DNA from: Atribacteria bacterium SCGC AAA255-N14
GTDB taxonomy: Bacteria > Atribacterota > JS1 > SB-45 > 34-128
NCBI GenBank assembly: GCA_000405345.1
Contig: ASPC01000023.1
Location: 1-23,904 of the forward strand
DNA: 23,904 nucleotides
Reading direction: 5' to 3'
Shown: positions 1 to 7,682 of the stretch, one piece after another
Layout of the letters: every line of letters begins with the position of its first letter
Numbering within the stretch: the first letter of the stretch is position 1
Program-made: the position numbers and the translations under genes
The notes under the pieces: model-generated
Databases searched by the model: none
What the model was told of the DNA's origin: nothing
Seen by the model: only the letters and a program-made list of their open reading frames with translations

Positions 1-12
1 CAAATTCGTTGA
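1..12 (+). CDS. 3' end of an upstream ORF, possibly the antitoxin partner
   Basis: Only the last three codons and a stop are visible (Gln-Ile-Arg, then TGA at 10-12). The stop overlaps the TTG start of the toxin gene at 9-11, an overlap typical of translationally coupled antitoxin-toxin pairs. Nothing of the product can be identified. That it is an antitoxin is inferred only from the position and overlap. Confidence 0.3.
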   Translation, partial: QIR

Positions 13-287
13 ATAAGTTTAGAATATTTGAGACTGATCAATTCCTAAAGGGACTTGAACAAGATTTTAGCGGACAGCAGGAACGGATAAAGAAAAAACT
101 TCTTAACTATGTTTACCCTCAACTAAAACTAAACCCCTATTTCGGTAAAAATATAAAAAAGCTCGTAACCTATAAGCCGGATACCTGGCGCTACAGAATA
201 GGCAGTTACAGATTTTTCTATGAGATTGAGGATAGAGATAAAATAGTCTTTATGATATCTTCTGATAATCGCCAAAATGCTTACTAA
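9..287 (+). CDS. RelE/ParE-superfamily toxin
   Basis: A 92-residue basic protein of the usual length for RelE/ParE-type toxins, which cleave ribosome-bound mRNA (RelE branch) or poison gyrase (ParE branch). Visible family features are the Lys-rich helical N-terminal half, then a segment around residues 56-67 containing WRYRIGSYRFFYEI, the typical 'R.RvGdyRv.Y.i' core strand pattern, and a C-terminal strand ending in SSDNRQNAY. The start is TTG at 9, chosen because it overlaps the stop of the preceding frame (TGA 10-12). The antitoxin itself lies outside the window, so its family is unknown. The stop precedes the preferred recQ start by 25 bp. Whether the toxin is an RNase or a gyrase poison cannot be told from the sequence. 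Confidence 0.75.
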   Translation: MNKFRIFETDQFLKGLEQDFSGQQERIKKKLLNYVYPQLKLNPYFGKNIKKLVTYKPDTWRYRIGSYRFFYEIEDRDKIVFMISSDNRQNAY

Positions 288-312
288 GAGGTGTCAGCTT
301 GATGAAGGAGTT

Positions 313-2241
313 ATGTTGGAAAATCAATTACAGAAGCATTTTGGATTCACTTCCTTTAAAAAGGGACAGAAAGAAGTAATTCAGAAATTAATGAAAGGAC
401 AATCCGCTGTAGCAATTTTCCCTACCGGTGCCGGTAAATCTCTCTGCTATCAATTACCCGCAATGCTCTTGCCTGGAATAACTCTGGTTGTCTCTCCTTT
501 ACTTTCCCTAATGAAAGATCAACTCGATTTTCTTTTGGAGCACAATATTTCTGCTGCTCGATTGGATTCGACTCTTAACAGAGAAGAATACAATGAAGTT
601 CTTAAAAAAGCAAAAAACGGACAATTAAAAATACTAATGATTTCAGTGGAACGTTTTAAGAATGAACGGTTTTGCTATCATCTTCAGAAAATGAATATCT
701 CTCTGTTGGTCATTGATGAAGCTCATTGTATTTCCGAATGGGGGCACAATTTTCGGCCTGAATATCTGAAACTGCCGGTCTATCAGAAAGAATTCGAAAT
801 AAAACAGGTACTATTACTGACTGCCACTGCAACACAACTGGTGGTCAATGATATGTGCCGCAAACTGAATGTTCCCAGTGAAAATGTTACAATTACCGGA
901 TTTTACCGTGAAAATCTTTTTTTACAGATAACCCCCACAAATGAATCTGAAAAAGGCGAAAAACTTCTTAAAAGAATCAAAGAATCACCTGAAGATCTTA
1001 CTATCGTTTACGTTACATTACGGAAAACTGCTGAGGACGTTGCAGACCTGCTTTGTTTAAATAAAATCAATGCACATCCTTACCATGCGGGAATGAAGAA
1101 CGAAGAACGGGAACTGATTCAGAACCGCTTTATGAACGGAGAATTGGACTGTATTGTCGCCACAATTGCCTTTGGAATGGGCATAGACAAAGAGAATATT
1201 CGTAGGGTAATTCATTATGATCTGCCAAAATGCATTGAAAGTTACAGTCAGGAAATCGGACGTTCCGGAAGAGATGGAGAAAAATCTTTCTGTGAACTTC
1301 TGGCAAACGGGGATAATGTTAATATTCTGGAAAATTTCATTTATGGTGATACACCGGAGAAAGACTCTATTTTTAAACTGGTCTACATGATAAAACATAA
1401 TGGCGGATTCATCTGGGAAGTCAAATTAAAGGCCCTTTCGAATGAGCTTAACATCAGGATACTTCCCTTAAAAACACTACTCGTTTACCTTGATATGGAA
1501 GGTATTATCACTCCGAAATCCACTTATTTTGAGGAATATTCTTTTAAATATAATTGTCAACAACCGGCAAATATCATTAACAATTTTCAAAAGGAAAGGA
1601 AACAGTTTGTTACAGCTATTAGCAAACAGTGCTCTACCAAGAAAACATGGACTTATGTTGATATTCAGGGAATCATGAACAACTATAATACGGATCGTAG
1701 ACGCATTATTACCGCCTTGGACTATTTTGAAGAAAAGGGGTGGATTAATGAGCTTCAGGCAAAACAGGCAATTGAAGTTTATGGCATAAAGACTAAGGAT
1801 TTCAGTATTGAGAAAATTACCGAGAAGATGTATAATTTATTTAAAAGCAAGGAAAAACATGGGATTCAGAGGATACACCATATGATAAGATTTTTTGAAA
1901 ATGATTCGTGTATTTCTAAGGGACTCGCGGAATATTTTGGAGAAAATATTGGAAAGGATCATTGTGGCCATTGTTCATTCTGTAAAAGTGGGAAGGTAGT
2001 TATTAAAAACTCAACAGAATTGAGCCCCCTTTCCGATTTTGATTTTGAAGAGATTACCAATGAATTTATCGGAGCTTTAGGAGAGTATTTTTCTATATTA
2101 AATCTGACAAAGTTTCTTTGCGGTATTTATACACCTGTTTTCTCGAAACTGAAGATAAAGAGACTTCCTTGTTTCGGTATTTTTGAAAGATATCCTTTCT
2201 CGGATGTGAAAAACTGGGTTAAGACGAAAAGACAAGTGTAA
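313..2241 (+). CDS. recQ: RecQ-family ATP-dependent 3'-5' DNA helicase
   Basis: A superfamily 2 helicase that unwinds recombination and replication intermediates. From ATG 313 it has 642 residues. Walker A TGAGKS is at about 38-43, the DEAH box (IDEAHCISEWGHNFR) at 135-138, TATAT motif III near 170, and QEIGRSGRDG motif VI near 313. The RecQ zinc module has Cys533, Cys551, Cys554 and Cys557 (HCGHCSFC). There is no clear HRDC domain. The C-terminal 70 residues instead resemble the alternative tail of many environmental RecQs (LTKFLCGI..., KRLPCFGIF). The frame is open back to ATG 277, overlapping the toxin gene. I prefer 313 (or TTG 316) because MLENQLQKHFGF matches the family N-terminus and AAGGAG lies at 305-310. 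The last codons lie beside a palindrome copy. The next gene is another helicase, which suggests a defence or repair island. Confidence 0.93.
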   Translation: MLENQLQKHFGFTSFKKGQKEVIQKLMKGQSAVAIFPTGAGKSLCYQLPAMLLPGITLVVSPLLSLMKDQLDFLLEHNISAARLDSTLNREEYNEVLKKAKNGQLKILMISVERFKNERFCYHLQKMNISLLVIDEAHCISEWGHNFRPEYLKLPVYQKEFEIKQVLLLTATATQLVVNDMCRKLNVPSENVTITGFYRENLFLQITPTNESEKGEKLLKRIKESPEDLTIVYVTLRKTAEDVADLLCLNKINAHPYHAGMKNEERELIQNRFMNGELDCIVATIAFGMGIDKENIRRVIHYDLPKCIESYSQEIGRSGRDGEKSFCELLANGDNVNILENFIYGDTPEKDSIFKLVYMIKHNGGFIWEVKLKALSNELNIRILPLKTLLVYLDMEGIITPKSTYFEEYSFKYNCQQPANIINNFQKERKQFVTAISKQCSTKKTWTYVDIQGIMNNYNTDRRRIITALDYFEEKGWINELQAKQAIEVYGIKTKDFSIEKITEKMYNLFKSKEKHGIQRIHHMIRFFENDSCISKGLAEYFGENIGKDHCGHCSFCKSGKVVIKNSTELSPLSDFDFEEITNEFIGALGEYFSILNLTKFLCGIYTPVFSKLKIKRLPCFGIFERYPFSDVKNWVKTKRQV

Positions 2242-2246
2242 CAAAA

Positions 2247-2270
2247 GGTGCCAGGCACCAAACTTGTCAT
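2247..2270. repeat. GTGCCAGGCAC palindrome, degenerate left arm
   Basis: Core GGTGCCAGGCACC at 2247-2259, centre A 2253. The right arm continues AAACTTGTCAT and nearly matches the right arm of the copy at 22641-22675. The left arm does not pair beyond the core, although a GACAAGT at 2231-2237 inside the recQ 3' end could pair with ACTTGTC at 2262-2268. It lies just after the recQ stop. Confidence 0.7.
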
Positions 2271-2325
2271 TTGAAGGATTAAATACTTAAATAAAATATT
2301 AAATTAAGTAGTTGGTACATATTTA

Positions 2326-4569
2326 ATGTCTGATATGCTTCATTTATGTGCAAAAGATAAAAAAGAGAAAATAAGTATATTTCGCAATCTTTTCAAGGGA
2401 AGAGAAGATGTATTTGCTAAATATTGGGTAAGCCGCAAGACTGGGAAAAAAGGTTATTCTCCAGTATGCAAAAATGAGTGGATTCCTCAGATTTGCAGAA
2501 AACCGTGTGAGAAATGCGGGAATAAGGAATATATTCCTTTGGATGATTTTTGGATAGAAAAACATTTAAGAGGAGATATTATTATCGGAATCTATCCTAT
2601 TCAACTCGATGATCGAGTGAATTTTTTGGCTTTTGATTTTGATAAAGGAAATTGGTTTGAGGATTCGATAATTTTATTAAAATTATGCCAAAGCATTGAC
2701 TTACCAGCTTATTTAGAGAGATCAAAATCAGGCAATGGAGCACATTTATGGATATTTTTTTCTCAGTCGATTAGTGCGGCAAAAGTAAGGGAGTTTGGTT
2801 TTACACTTCTTGAAAAGGCTGGCATTACTGGCATTAGTGGAGATAAAAGTGGATTTGATCGAATTTTTCCCAATCAGGATTTTTTGCAGGAGGGAGGATT
2901 AGGAAATCTAATTGCTTTACCCCTACAATACCATGCCCGGCAAAAAGGAAATACTTTATTTCTTGATCCAGATGATAGATATATACCTTATATTAATCAA
3001 TGGAATTTCTTAAGTGTTATTAGAAAAATTAGTGAAATTGATATTGATCTGTTTATTGAAAAATTTTCAGAAGATACCTTTTTATATCCATCAGTATCTC
3101 CATATGAATCCCTGCCTCAATCATTGATTCGAGATGCATCACAATCTTTGCAATCACCTATATCAGAAAAAAGATCCCTCAGGATTACCATTTCTAATTA
3201 CATCTCAATTCCTATTAAAGATACAGATCGGCAGTTTTATCAATTTTTAAGGAAAAATTTGGTTATACATAATCCTATTTTTTATGATAAAAAGGCGAAA
3301 GGATTTTCTACCTGGGATACTCCCAAAATGATATACTGCCTAAATTCTAAAGAGGGTAATTATATTATTCCCCGAGGATTTTTAAAAAATATAAAAAGAT
3401 ATTTGTTTCAAAATTCGATGCTATTTCAAATTGAAGATAAAAGTATCAAAACTCCTAATCGAGCGTTTAGATGTAGATTTAAGATTTATAATTACCAAAA
3501 GAAAGCCTTACATGAAATTTTAAAAAATGATGTGGGTATTCTGGAAGCCCCTCCAGGTTACGGGAAGACTATAATTGCCTTAGCTTCATTAGTATACAGA
3601 AAACAGAGGGCTTTGATTATTGTTCATACAAAGGAATTGTTGGCTCAATGGATTCAAAAAATCGGAGATGTCCTGGAAATAGAAAAGGATGATATTGGCA
3701 TAATTGGAGGAGGAAAGGAAAAGATTGGAAAGAAAATCACTGTAGCCACCTATCAGTCACTTGTTAGAAAGAACTTAAAAATAATAATCGATAAAATAGG
3801 TTATGTTATTGTTGATGAATGTCATAGGGTGCCAGCGAATACATTCCAAAAAGTAGTAAAAGAGTTCAAAGCCAGATATCTATTAGGTTTAACTGCTACC
3901 CCTTTTAGAAAAGATAAGTTGCAAAAATTAATGTTTTTCTATATGGGTGAAATTATTCATAGAATCGACCCAGATAAAATTTCAAGCGAACTAAAAGGTG
4001 TTGATAGTATCTTAGAAATAAGACATACAGACTTTTATCCTGATTTTGAAGCTGTTAGAAAATATAAAAAAATCATTGATTTGTTAATAAAAGACGGGAA
4101 TCGTAATAACCTTATTGCTAGAGATATTATCGGTGAATATTCTTTAGATAAAAGTATTCTTGTGTTAACCGGAAGAAAGGGACATTGTAAAGAAATTTCC
4201 CAAAGATTAGGACAAAAAGTTAAACATTCTGTATTAACCGGAAATTTATCTCAAAAAGTAAGAAGAGAAATATTAAGAGACTTTAAGGACAAAAAAATAA
4301 GGGTGTTAGTTGCCACAGGGCAATTAATAGGAGAAGGAATTGACCTTCCTTTTTTAAATACATTATTCTTAGTATTTCCCACATCTTCGAAGACAAGATT
4401 AATTCAGTATATAGGAAGAGTGCAGAGGAAAAATAAAGGTAAATCAATATCAAAAGTTTATGATTATTATGATCAATATGTTTCTGTTTTAAATATAATG
4501 TTTCAGAAGAGAAAAAAGGTTTATGAGAAATTAGGAATAAAACAGCTAAAACCGGATAATAAAGTATAG
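2326..4569 (+). CDS. TOTE-type archaeo-eukaryotic primase fused to SF2 helicase
   Basis: A 747-residue two-enzyme protein. Residues about 30-70 carry a Cys cluster (C48, C57, C61, C64), probably a zinc knuckle. Residues about 85-220 form an archaeo-eukaryotic primase (AEP) domain: the DxD metal motif in LAFDFDKGNW (D104, D106), SGNGAHLWIF (H140), GFDRIFPNQ (D178) and LIALPLQ near 195. Residues about 385-705 form an XPB/ERCC3-like helicase: Walker A APPGYGKT 408-415, DECH 497-500, TATP 523-526, and QYIGRVQR 694-701. This architecture matches AEP proteins annotated with TOTE conflict systems, which are thought to act against foreign DNA. Some relatives carry a nuclease domain; none is recognisable here. 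Start ATG 2326 follows an in-frame stop at 2305 and has no clear Shine-Dalgarno. Codon use looks more AT-rich than in the polysaccharide genes, compatible with transfer. Identification of the domains is firm; the biological role is inferred. Confidence 0.85.
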   Translation: MSDMLHLCAKDKKEKISIFRNLFKGREDVFAKYWVSRKTGKKGYSPVCKNEWIPQICRKPCEKCGNKEYIPLDDFWIEKHLRGDIIIGIYPIQLDDRVNFLAFDFDKGNWFEDSIILLKLCQSIDLPAYLERSKSGNGAHLWIFFSQSISAAKVREFGFTLLEKAGITGISGDKSGFDRIFPNQDFLQEGGLGNLIALPLQYHARQKGNTLFLDPDDRYIPYINQWNFLSVIRKISEIDIDLFIEKFSEDTFLYPSVSPYESLPQSLIRDASQSLQSPISEKRSLRITISNYISIPIKDTDRQFYQFLRKNLVIHNPIFYDKKAKGFSTWDTPKMIYCLNSKEGNYIIPRGFLKNIKRYLFQNSMLFQIEDKSIKTPNRAFRCRFKIYNYQKKALHEILKNDVGILEAPPGYGKTIIALASLVYRKQRALIIVHTKELLAQWIQKIGDVLEIEKDDIGIIGGGKEKIGKKITVATYQSLVRKNLKIIIDKIGYVIVDECHRVPANTFQKVVKEFKARYLLGLTATPFRKDKLQKLMFFYMGEIIHRIDPDKISSELKGVDSILEIRHTDFYPDFEAVRKYKKIIDLLIKDGNRNNLIARDIIGEYSLDKSILVLTGRKGHCKEISQRLGQKVKHSVLTGNLSQKVRREILRDFKDKKIRVLVATGQLIGEGIDLPFLNTLFLVFPTSSKTRLIQYIGRVQRKNKGKSISKVYDYYDQYVSVLNIMFQKRKKVYEKLGIKQLKPDNKV

Positions 4570-4590
4570 ATGCATAGAAAGAATAGAAGA

Positions 4591-4625
4591 ATAACAACTT
4601 TTGTGCCAGACAACAGAGTTGTCAT
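4591..4625. repeat. Degenerate palindrome copy (ATGACAA-arm class)
   Basis: Seventeen-base arms around centre A 4608, about 12 of 17 positions pairing. The outer ATAACAAC/GTTGTCAT arms match the class seen at 22641-22675. The right half of the core is eroded (GTGCCAGACAA). Confidence 0.5.
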
Positions 4626-4640
4626 GAAAGAGGGGAGAGG

Positions 4641-4683
4641 AAAAAGGGAAACAAAGGTGCCAGGCACCTTTGTTTCCCTTTTT
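4641..4683. repeat. Perfect 43-bp palindrome (GTGCCAGGCAC family)
   Basis: Two 21-base arms, exactly complementary, around centre A 4662. The left arm is A-rich and ends GGGAAACAAAGGTGCC; the right arm ends in five T's. The A-stem-T layout would form a strong intrinsic-terminator-like hairpin on either strand, between the primase-helicase gene and the toxin-antitoxin promoter. Confidence 0.95.
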
Positions 4684-4690
4684 AACACAA

Positions 4691-4706
4691 TTGTGCCTTG
4701 ACACAA
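4691..4706. promoter_or_regulatory. Possible RHH operator over the -35 box
   Basis: Short inverted repeat TTGTG (4691-4695), 6-bp spacer, CACAA (4702-4706), overlapping the -35 hexamer of the toxin-antitoxin promoter. RHH antitoxins usually repress their own operon through such sites. It also resembles an eroded GTGCC/GGCAC palindrome core, so it may simply be a decayed repeat. Confidence 0.3.
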
Positions 4707-4726
4707 ATGTTAAAAAGTTGTATATT
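4698..4726 (+). promoter_or_regulatory. Sigma-70-type promoter of the RHH-MazF operon
   Basis: A consensus -35 TTGACA (4698-4703), 17-bp spacer and -10 TATATT (4721-4726), lying 21 bp before the antitoxin start. The next ORF is a classical autoregulated toxin-antitoxin pair. Confidence 0.7.
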
Positions 4727-4746
4727 TACAGTTAGAGGTGATAAAG

Positions 4747-4995
4747 ATGAACGGTAAAAAAAGCTCCACACGAAATAGGCTTAGTATCGATATAGATCCT
4801 GAAGAGCACCAGAAACTAAAAGTGTTTGCTATTTTACAGGGAAAAACCATTAGAGAATATGTCTTGGAAAGTATCCGGGAACGTTTAGATCGGGAATCTG
4901 AAGAAAAGCAGTTACTGGCAATGACTACTCAAATTAATCTTGCATTAAAAGACGTTTGGAATAATAAAAAAGATGATATTTACAATGAAGTATAA
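4747..4995 (+). CDS. Ribbon-helix-helix-like antitoxin
   Basis: 82 residues from ATG 4747. The N-terminal part (NRLSIDIDPEEHQKLKVFA) looks like the DNA-contacting strand and first helix of an RHH/MetJ-Arc fold. The GKTIREYVLESIRERL segment gives the second helix, and the acidic-basic tail would bind the toxin. A GTG at 4738 would add three residues, but AGAGGTG at 4734-4740 is better placed as the Shine-Dalgarno for ATG 4747. The gene overlaps the MazF start by 11 bp, so the two are probably translationally coupled. The product should neutralise MazF and repress the operon from the promoter at 4698-4726. The family is clear in outline; the exact antitoxin subfamily is not. Confidence 0.75.
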   Translation: MNGKKSSTRNRLSIDIDPEEHQKLKVFAILQGKTIREYVLESIRERLDRESEEKQLLAMTTQINLALKDVWNNKKDDIYNEV

Positions 4996-5326
4996 ACAGG
5001 GAGACGTAGTCTTAGTAAAAGTTATTTTTTCAGAAGGTTTGGGAGTTAAGAAGCGGCCAGCCTTGATTATTAGTGATAAATATTATCATGATCGTCGGCA
5101 GGAAGTAGTTGTTTCTGCAATTAATAGCAATATTGATCGACTATTAGCTGGAGATACAAAAATACAGGATTGGCAAAAAGGAGGATTGAAATATCCTTCT
5201 TTGGTAACCGGGATTATCCAAACAATTAAAATAAATATGATCGAACGAAAATTAGGAAAGCTTTCGGAAAGAGATTTCTCAGAAACACAAATAAATCTTA
5301 AAAAAACATTAGGTTTTTTAGAATGA
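4985..5326 (+). CDS. MazF/PemK-family mRNA interferase toxin
   Basis: 113 residues from ATG 4985. MazF toxins are sequence-specific endoribonucleases with an SH3-like barrel. The family signature is visible: KYKQGDVVLVKVIFSEG followed by KKRPALIISD (the conserved 'G.KRPalVvs' loop), then VVVSAINSNI and the later SLVTGIIQTIK strand. The frame is open to a codon at 4973, but ATG 4985 gives the normal N-terminus, with the 'Y.qGDiv' motif at once after the start. It overlaps the antitoxin by 11 bp. A perfect palindrome begins six bases after the stop and could end the operon. Confidence 0.85.
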   Translation: MKYKQGDVVLVKVIFSEGLGVKKRPALIISDKYYHDRRQEVVVSAINSNIDRLLAGDTKIQDWQKGGLKYPSLVTGIIQTIKINMIERKLGKLSERDFSETQINLKKTLGFLE

Positions 5327-5332
5327 CAAATT

Positions 5333-5375
5333 AAAAAGGGAAACAAAGGTGCCTGGCACCTTTGTTTCCCTTTTT
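5333..5375. repeat. Perfect 43-bp palindrome (GTGCCTGGCAC family)
   Basis: Arms of 21 bases around centre T 5354. It is the same sequence as the copy at 4641-4683 apart from the central base, so it is that element in the opposite orientation. It sits between mazF and the flavoprotein gene and ends in TTTTT, as a terminator would. Confidence 0.95.
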
Positions 5376-5397
5376 GGTGGAAGGGATAAAAATAAAG

Positions 5398-6540
5398 ATG
5401 GAAATAGTTATTGTCGGTGCTGGGCCGATAGGGTGCTATACAGCTCAATTGTTGAAGAATTATGGTTTTAGTGCCAGGATAATTGAAGAACACAAAGAAG
5501 TGGGAAAACCGATTAGATGCGCCGGGCTGGTGGGAAAGCAAGTTTTTGAGAAAACTTTATTACCTCTTTCTAAAAGTTCTATTATAAATAGAATTGATGG
5601 TGCATTAATTTTTTATGGAGATGATAGTTTTCAAATTAAGCGAGAAGGGGTAGCATATGTAATTGATCGGGAAAAATTTGATAAAAATTTAAGCGAAGGT
5701 TTAGAGGTGGAGTACAGGAAAAGAATAGTAGGGATTAAAGAGGAAAGAACCGGTTATATATTGAAGACAAATGATGATGATGAGATTTATGCTGATTTAG
5801 TAATTGGAGCTGATGGGGCAACGTCCCGGGTAAGAAAATATATAAATTTTATCAATAATGATAATGATGGCGTAAATGATAAAAAAAGAGGTTATACAAA
5901 ATCTTATTTGGGAGTCCAATATAGGATAAAATTAGAAGAGAATTTGTTTTGTTGTAAAACCGCACAAGTGCATCTTAGAGAAGGTATTCCTTTTTTTATT
6001 TGGGTTATCCCCGAGGGTAATAATATTATTCGTGTGGGTGTAATTTCGGAAAATGCTCGTGAAGATTTAGTGGGGTTTTTACGGGAATTTAAAATTAAAG
6101 GTGAAATTATCGGAAAATTAGCCGGGATGATTCCTGTAGGGTTAACTAAAAATTATTACAAGAATATTGCCTTGGTGGGAGATGCAGCTGTTCAGGTAAA
6201 ACCTTTAACTGGTGGCGGGATATATTATGGGTTAAAATCGGCAGAGCTTTTAGCAAAATGCATTATGGATAATAGATTGGATGAATATGATAGACGGTTG
6301 AAGAAGAAATTTGGGAGGGAAATAAAGTTTGGGTTAAAGGCTCGAAAATTATATGAGGATACAAACGAAAAAGAATTGAAGAATATATTTAGGCTGTTTA
6401 AGAAAAATGCCGGAATTATTGAAAAGTTGGCTAATTTTGAAAACCATTCTGTAATTTTTGTAGAAATTTTAAAAAATCCTGGGATGTTTAAAGATGCTAG
6501 AGGGATTTTAAGCCGAAATATCGGAAAATTATTGTTTTAA
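5398..6540 (+). CDS. Geranylgeranyl reductase-family FAD oxidoreductase
   Basis: 380 residues. An N-terminal Rossmann FAD motif (VIVGAGPIGCYTA, residues 4-16) is followed by CAGLVG around 41-46, the VIGADGATSRVR motif (135-146) and NIALVGDAAVQVKPLTGGG (256-274), the second FAD signature with Gly-Asp 261-262. FFIWVIPEG near 199-207 corresponds to the 'W.FP.g' substrate-side motif of this family. Members saturate isoprenoid chains (archaeal lipids, chlorophyll, quinones). The substrate in this organism is unknown. ATG 5398 is chosen because the FAD motif starts at once. GGAAGGG at 5379-5385 lies rather far upstream (12 bp), and the frame extends back into the palindrome. A stretch rich in Asn and Asp (151-161) is a microsatellite-like insertion. 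The next gene starts 16 bp downstream, so the two are probably co-transcribed. Confidence 0.82.
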   Translation: MEIVIVGAGPIGCYTAQLLKNYGFSARIIEEHKEVGKPIRCAGLVGKQVFEKTLLPLSKSSIINRIDGALIFYGDDSFQIKREGVAYVIDREKFDKNLSEGLEVEYRKRIVGIKEERTGYILKTNDDDEIYADLVIGADGATSRVRKYINFINNDNDGVNDKKRGYTKSYLGVQYRIKLEENLFCCKTAQVHLREGIPFFIWVIPEGNNIIRVGVISENAREDLVGFLREFKIKGEIIGKLAGMIPVGLTKNYYKNIALVGDAAVQVKPLTGGGIYYGLKSAELLAKCIMDNRLDEYDRRLKKKFGREIKFGLKARKLYEDTNEKELKNIFRLFKKNAGIIEKLANFENHSVIFVEILKNPGMFKDARGILSRNIGKLLF

Positions 6541-6556
6541 AAGAGGAGGAGATAAA

Positions 6557-7624
6557 TTGAAATCAATAATTCTTTGTGCAGGAAAAGGTACTCGCCTTAG
6601 GCCGCTCACTCACACCAGTGCCAAACATTTAATTCCCATTGCCAATAAACCGGTATTATTTTATGCAATAGAGGCAATTAAGGGCTGTGGGATAAAAGAT
6701 ATTGGCATAATTATCGGAGAGACCGGAGAGGATATAAAGAATGGGCTCAAAGATGGCAGTAAGTGGGGAGTGAATATTTCTTTTATCGAACAGAAGGAAG
6801 CCCTGGGATTAGCGCATGCGGTATCAGTAGCGCGTGATTTTTTGGGAGAAGATAAATTTTTAATGTATTTAGGGGATAACCTCCTGAAGAACGGGGTAAA
6901 AAGATATGCGGATGCATTTACTCAAGGGAATTACAATGCCTTTGTGTTGTTGACTGAAGTGGACGACCCGAGGCAATTTGGAGTAGCTGAGTTGAAAGAG
7001 GGACGAGTTGTGCGGGTAGTGGAGAAACCTAAAGAACCGGTCAGCAATTTAGCTTTAATAGGAGTCTATTTTTTTGATGAAAATGTTCATCAGGCTATTA
7101 AGAGCATAAAACCATCGGGAAGAGGGGAATTGGAGATTACCGACGCCATTCAATGGATGATCGATAATGGCTATAAGGTGGGAGCAGAGGTTATTAAGGG
7201 CTGGTGGAAAGATACCGGAAAACCGGAAGATATTTTAGAGGCTAATCGTTTGATTTTGGAAGATATTGAGAGGGATGTTAGTGAGGCGAAAGTGGATGAG
7301 AAGTCTCAGATTTCAGGAAGGGTAAAAATCGGGAAAGGGTCAGAGATTATAAATTCTAAGATAGTAGGTCCGGTAATAATCGGAGAAAAGGTTAAGATAG
7401 TTGATTCCTATATAGGACCCTTTACTTCCATTTCTGATAGGGTAGAAATAAAAAAGAGTGAAATCGAGTGCAGTGTAATTTTAGAAGAAAGCAAATTAGA
7501 AAATATAAAGGGACGAATGCAAGGGTGCCTTATCGGAAAAGGAGTGGAGATTTATCATTCTAAAGACCTCCCCCGAATATACGAATTTACCTTAGGTGAC
7601 CATAGCAAAGTCGGCCTCCTCTAA
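6557..7624 (+). CDS. Glucose-1-phosphate thymidylyltransferase-like, long form
   Basis: 355 residues. The N-terminal nucleotidyltransferase domain shows [13 protein letters not shown] (6-18), the metal-binding YLGDN (Asp107), VVEKPKEP (154-161), [11 protein letters not shown] (188-198) and [16 protein letters not shown] (216-231). The C-terminal 100 residues have the isoleucine-rich hexapeptide pattern of a left-handed beta-helix ([19 protein letters not shown]). This matches the long RmlA-type family that makes NDP-sugars from sugar-1-phosphates. TTG 6557 is the start, with GAGGAGGAG at 6543-6551 upstream. No rmlB, rmlC or rmlD lies nearby, so dTDP-rhamnose is not implied, and related bifunctional acetyltransferase/uridylyltransferases cannot be excluded. 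Confidence 0.85.
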   Translation: MKSIILCAGKGTRLRPLTHTSAKHLIPIANKPVLFYAIEAIKGCGIKDIGIIIGETGEDIKNGLKDGSKWGVNISFIEQKEALGLAHAVSVARDFLGEDKFLMYLGDNLLKNGVKRYADAFTQGNYNAFVLLTEVDDPRQFGVAELKEGRVVRVVEKPKEPVSNLALIGVYFFDENVHQAIKSIKPSGRGELEITDAIQWMIDNGYKVGAEVIKGWWKDTGKPEDILEANRLILEDIERDVSEAKVDEKSQISGRVKIGKGSEIINSKIVGPVIIGEKVKIVDSYIGPFTSISDRVEIKKSEIECSVILEESKLENIKGRMQGCLIGKGVEIYHSKDLPRIYEFTLGDHSKVGLL

Positions 7625-7628
7625 AAAA

Positions 7629-7677
7629 ATAATAAAGGTAAACTTTAGTGCCAGGCACTAAAGTTTACCTTTATTAT
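7629..7677. repeat. Perfect 49-bp palindrome, variant arms
   Basis: Arms of 24 bases around centre A 7653, with GGTAAACTTTAGTGCC on the left. Compared with the common type, the arm differs at several positions and every difference is mirrored in the right arm. It lies between convergent genes (stops at 7624 and 7683) and could terminate both. Confidence 0.95.
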
Positions 7678-7682
7678 AATTC

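Noticed and set aside
4283..4597. Minus-strand ORF of 104 codons
   Set aside because: It overlaps the helicase motifs of the primase-helicase gene; its Phe/Leu/Tyr-rich product is the usual antisense shadow of AT-rich coding DNA.
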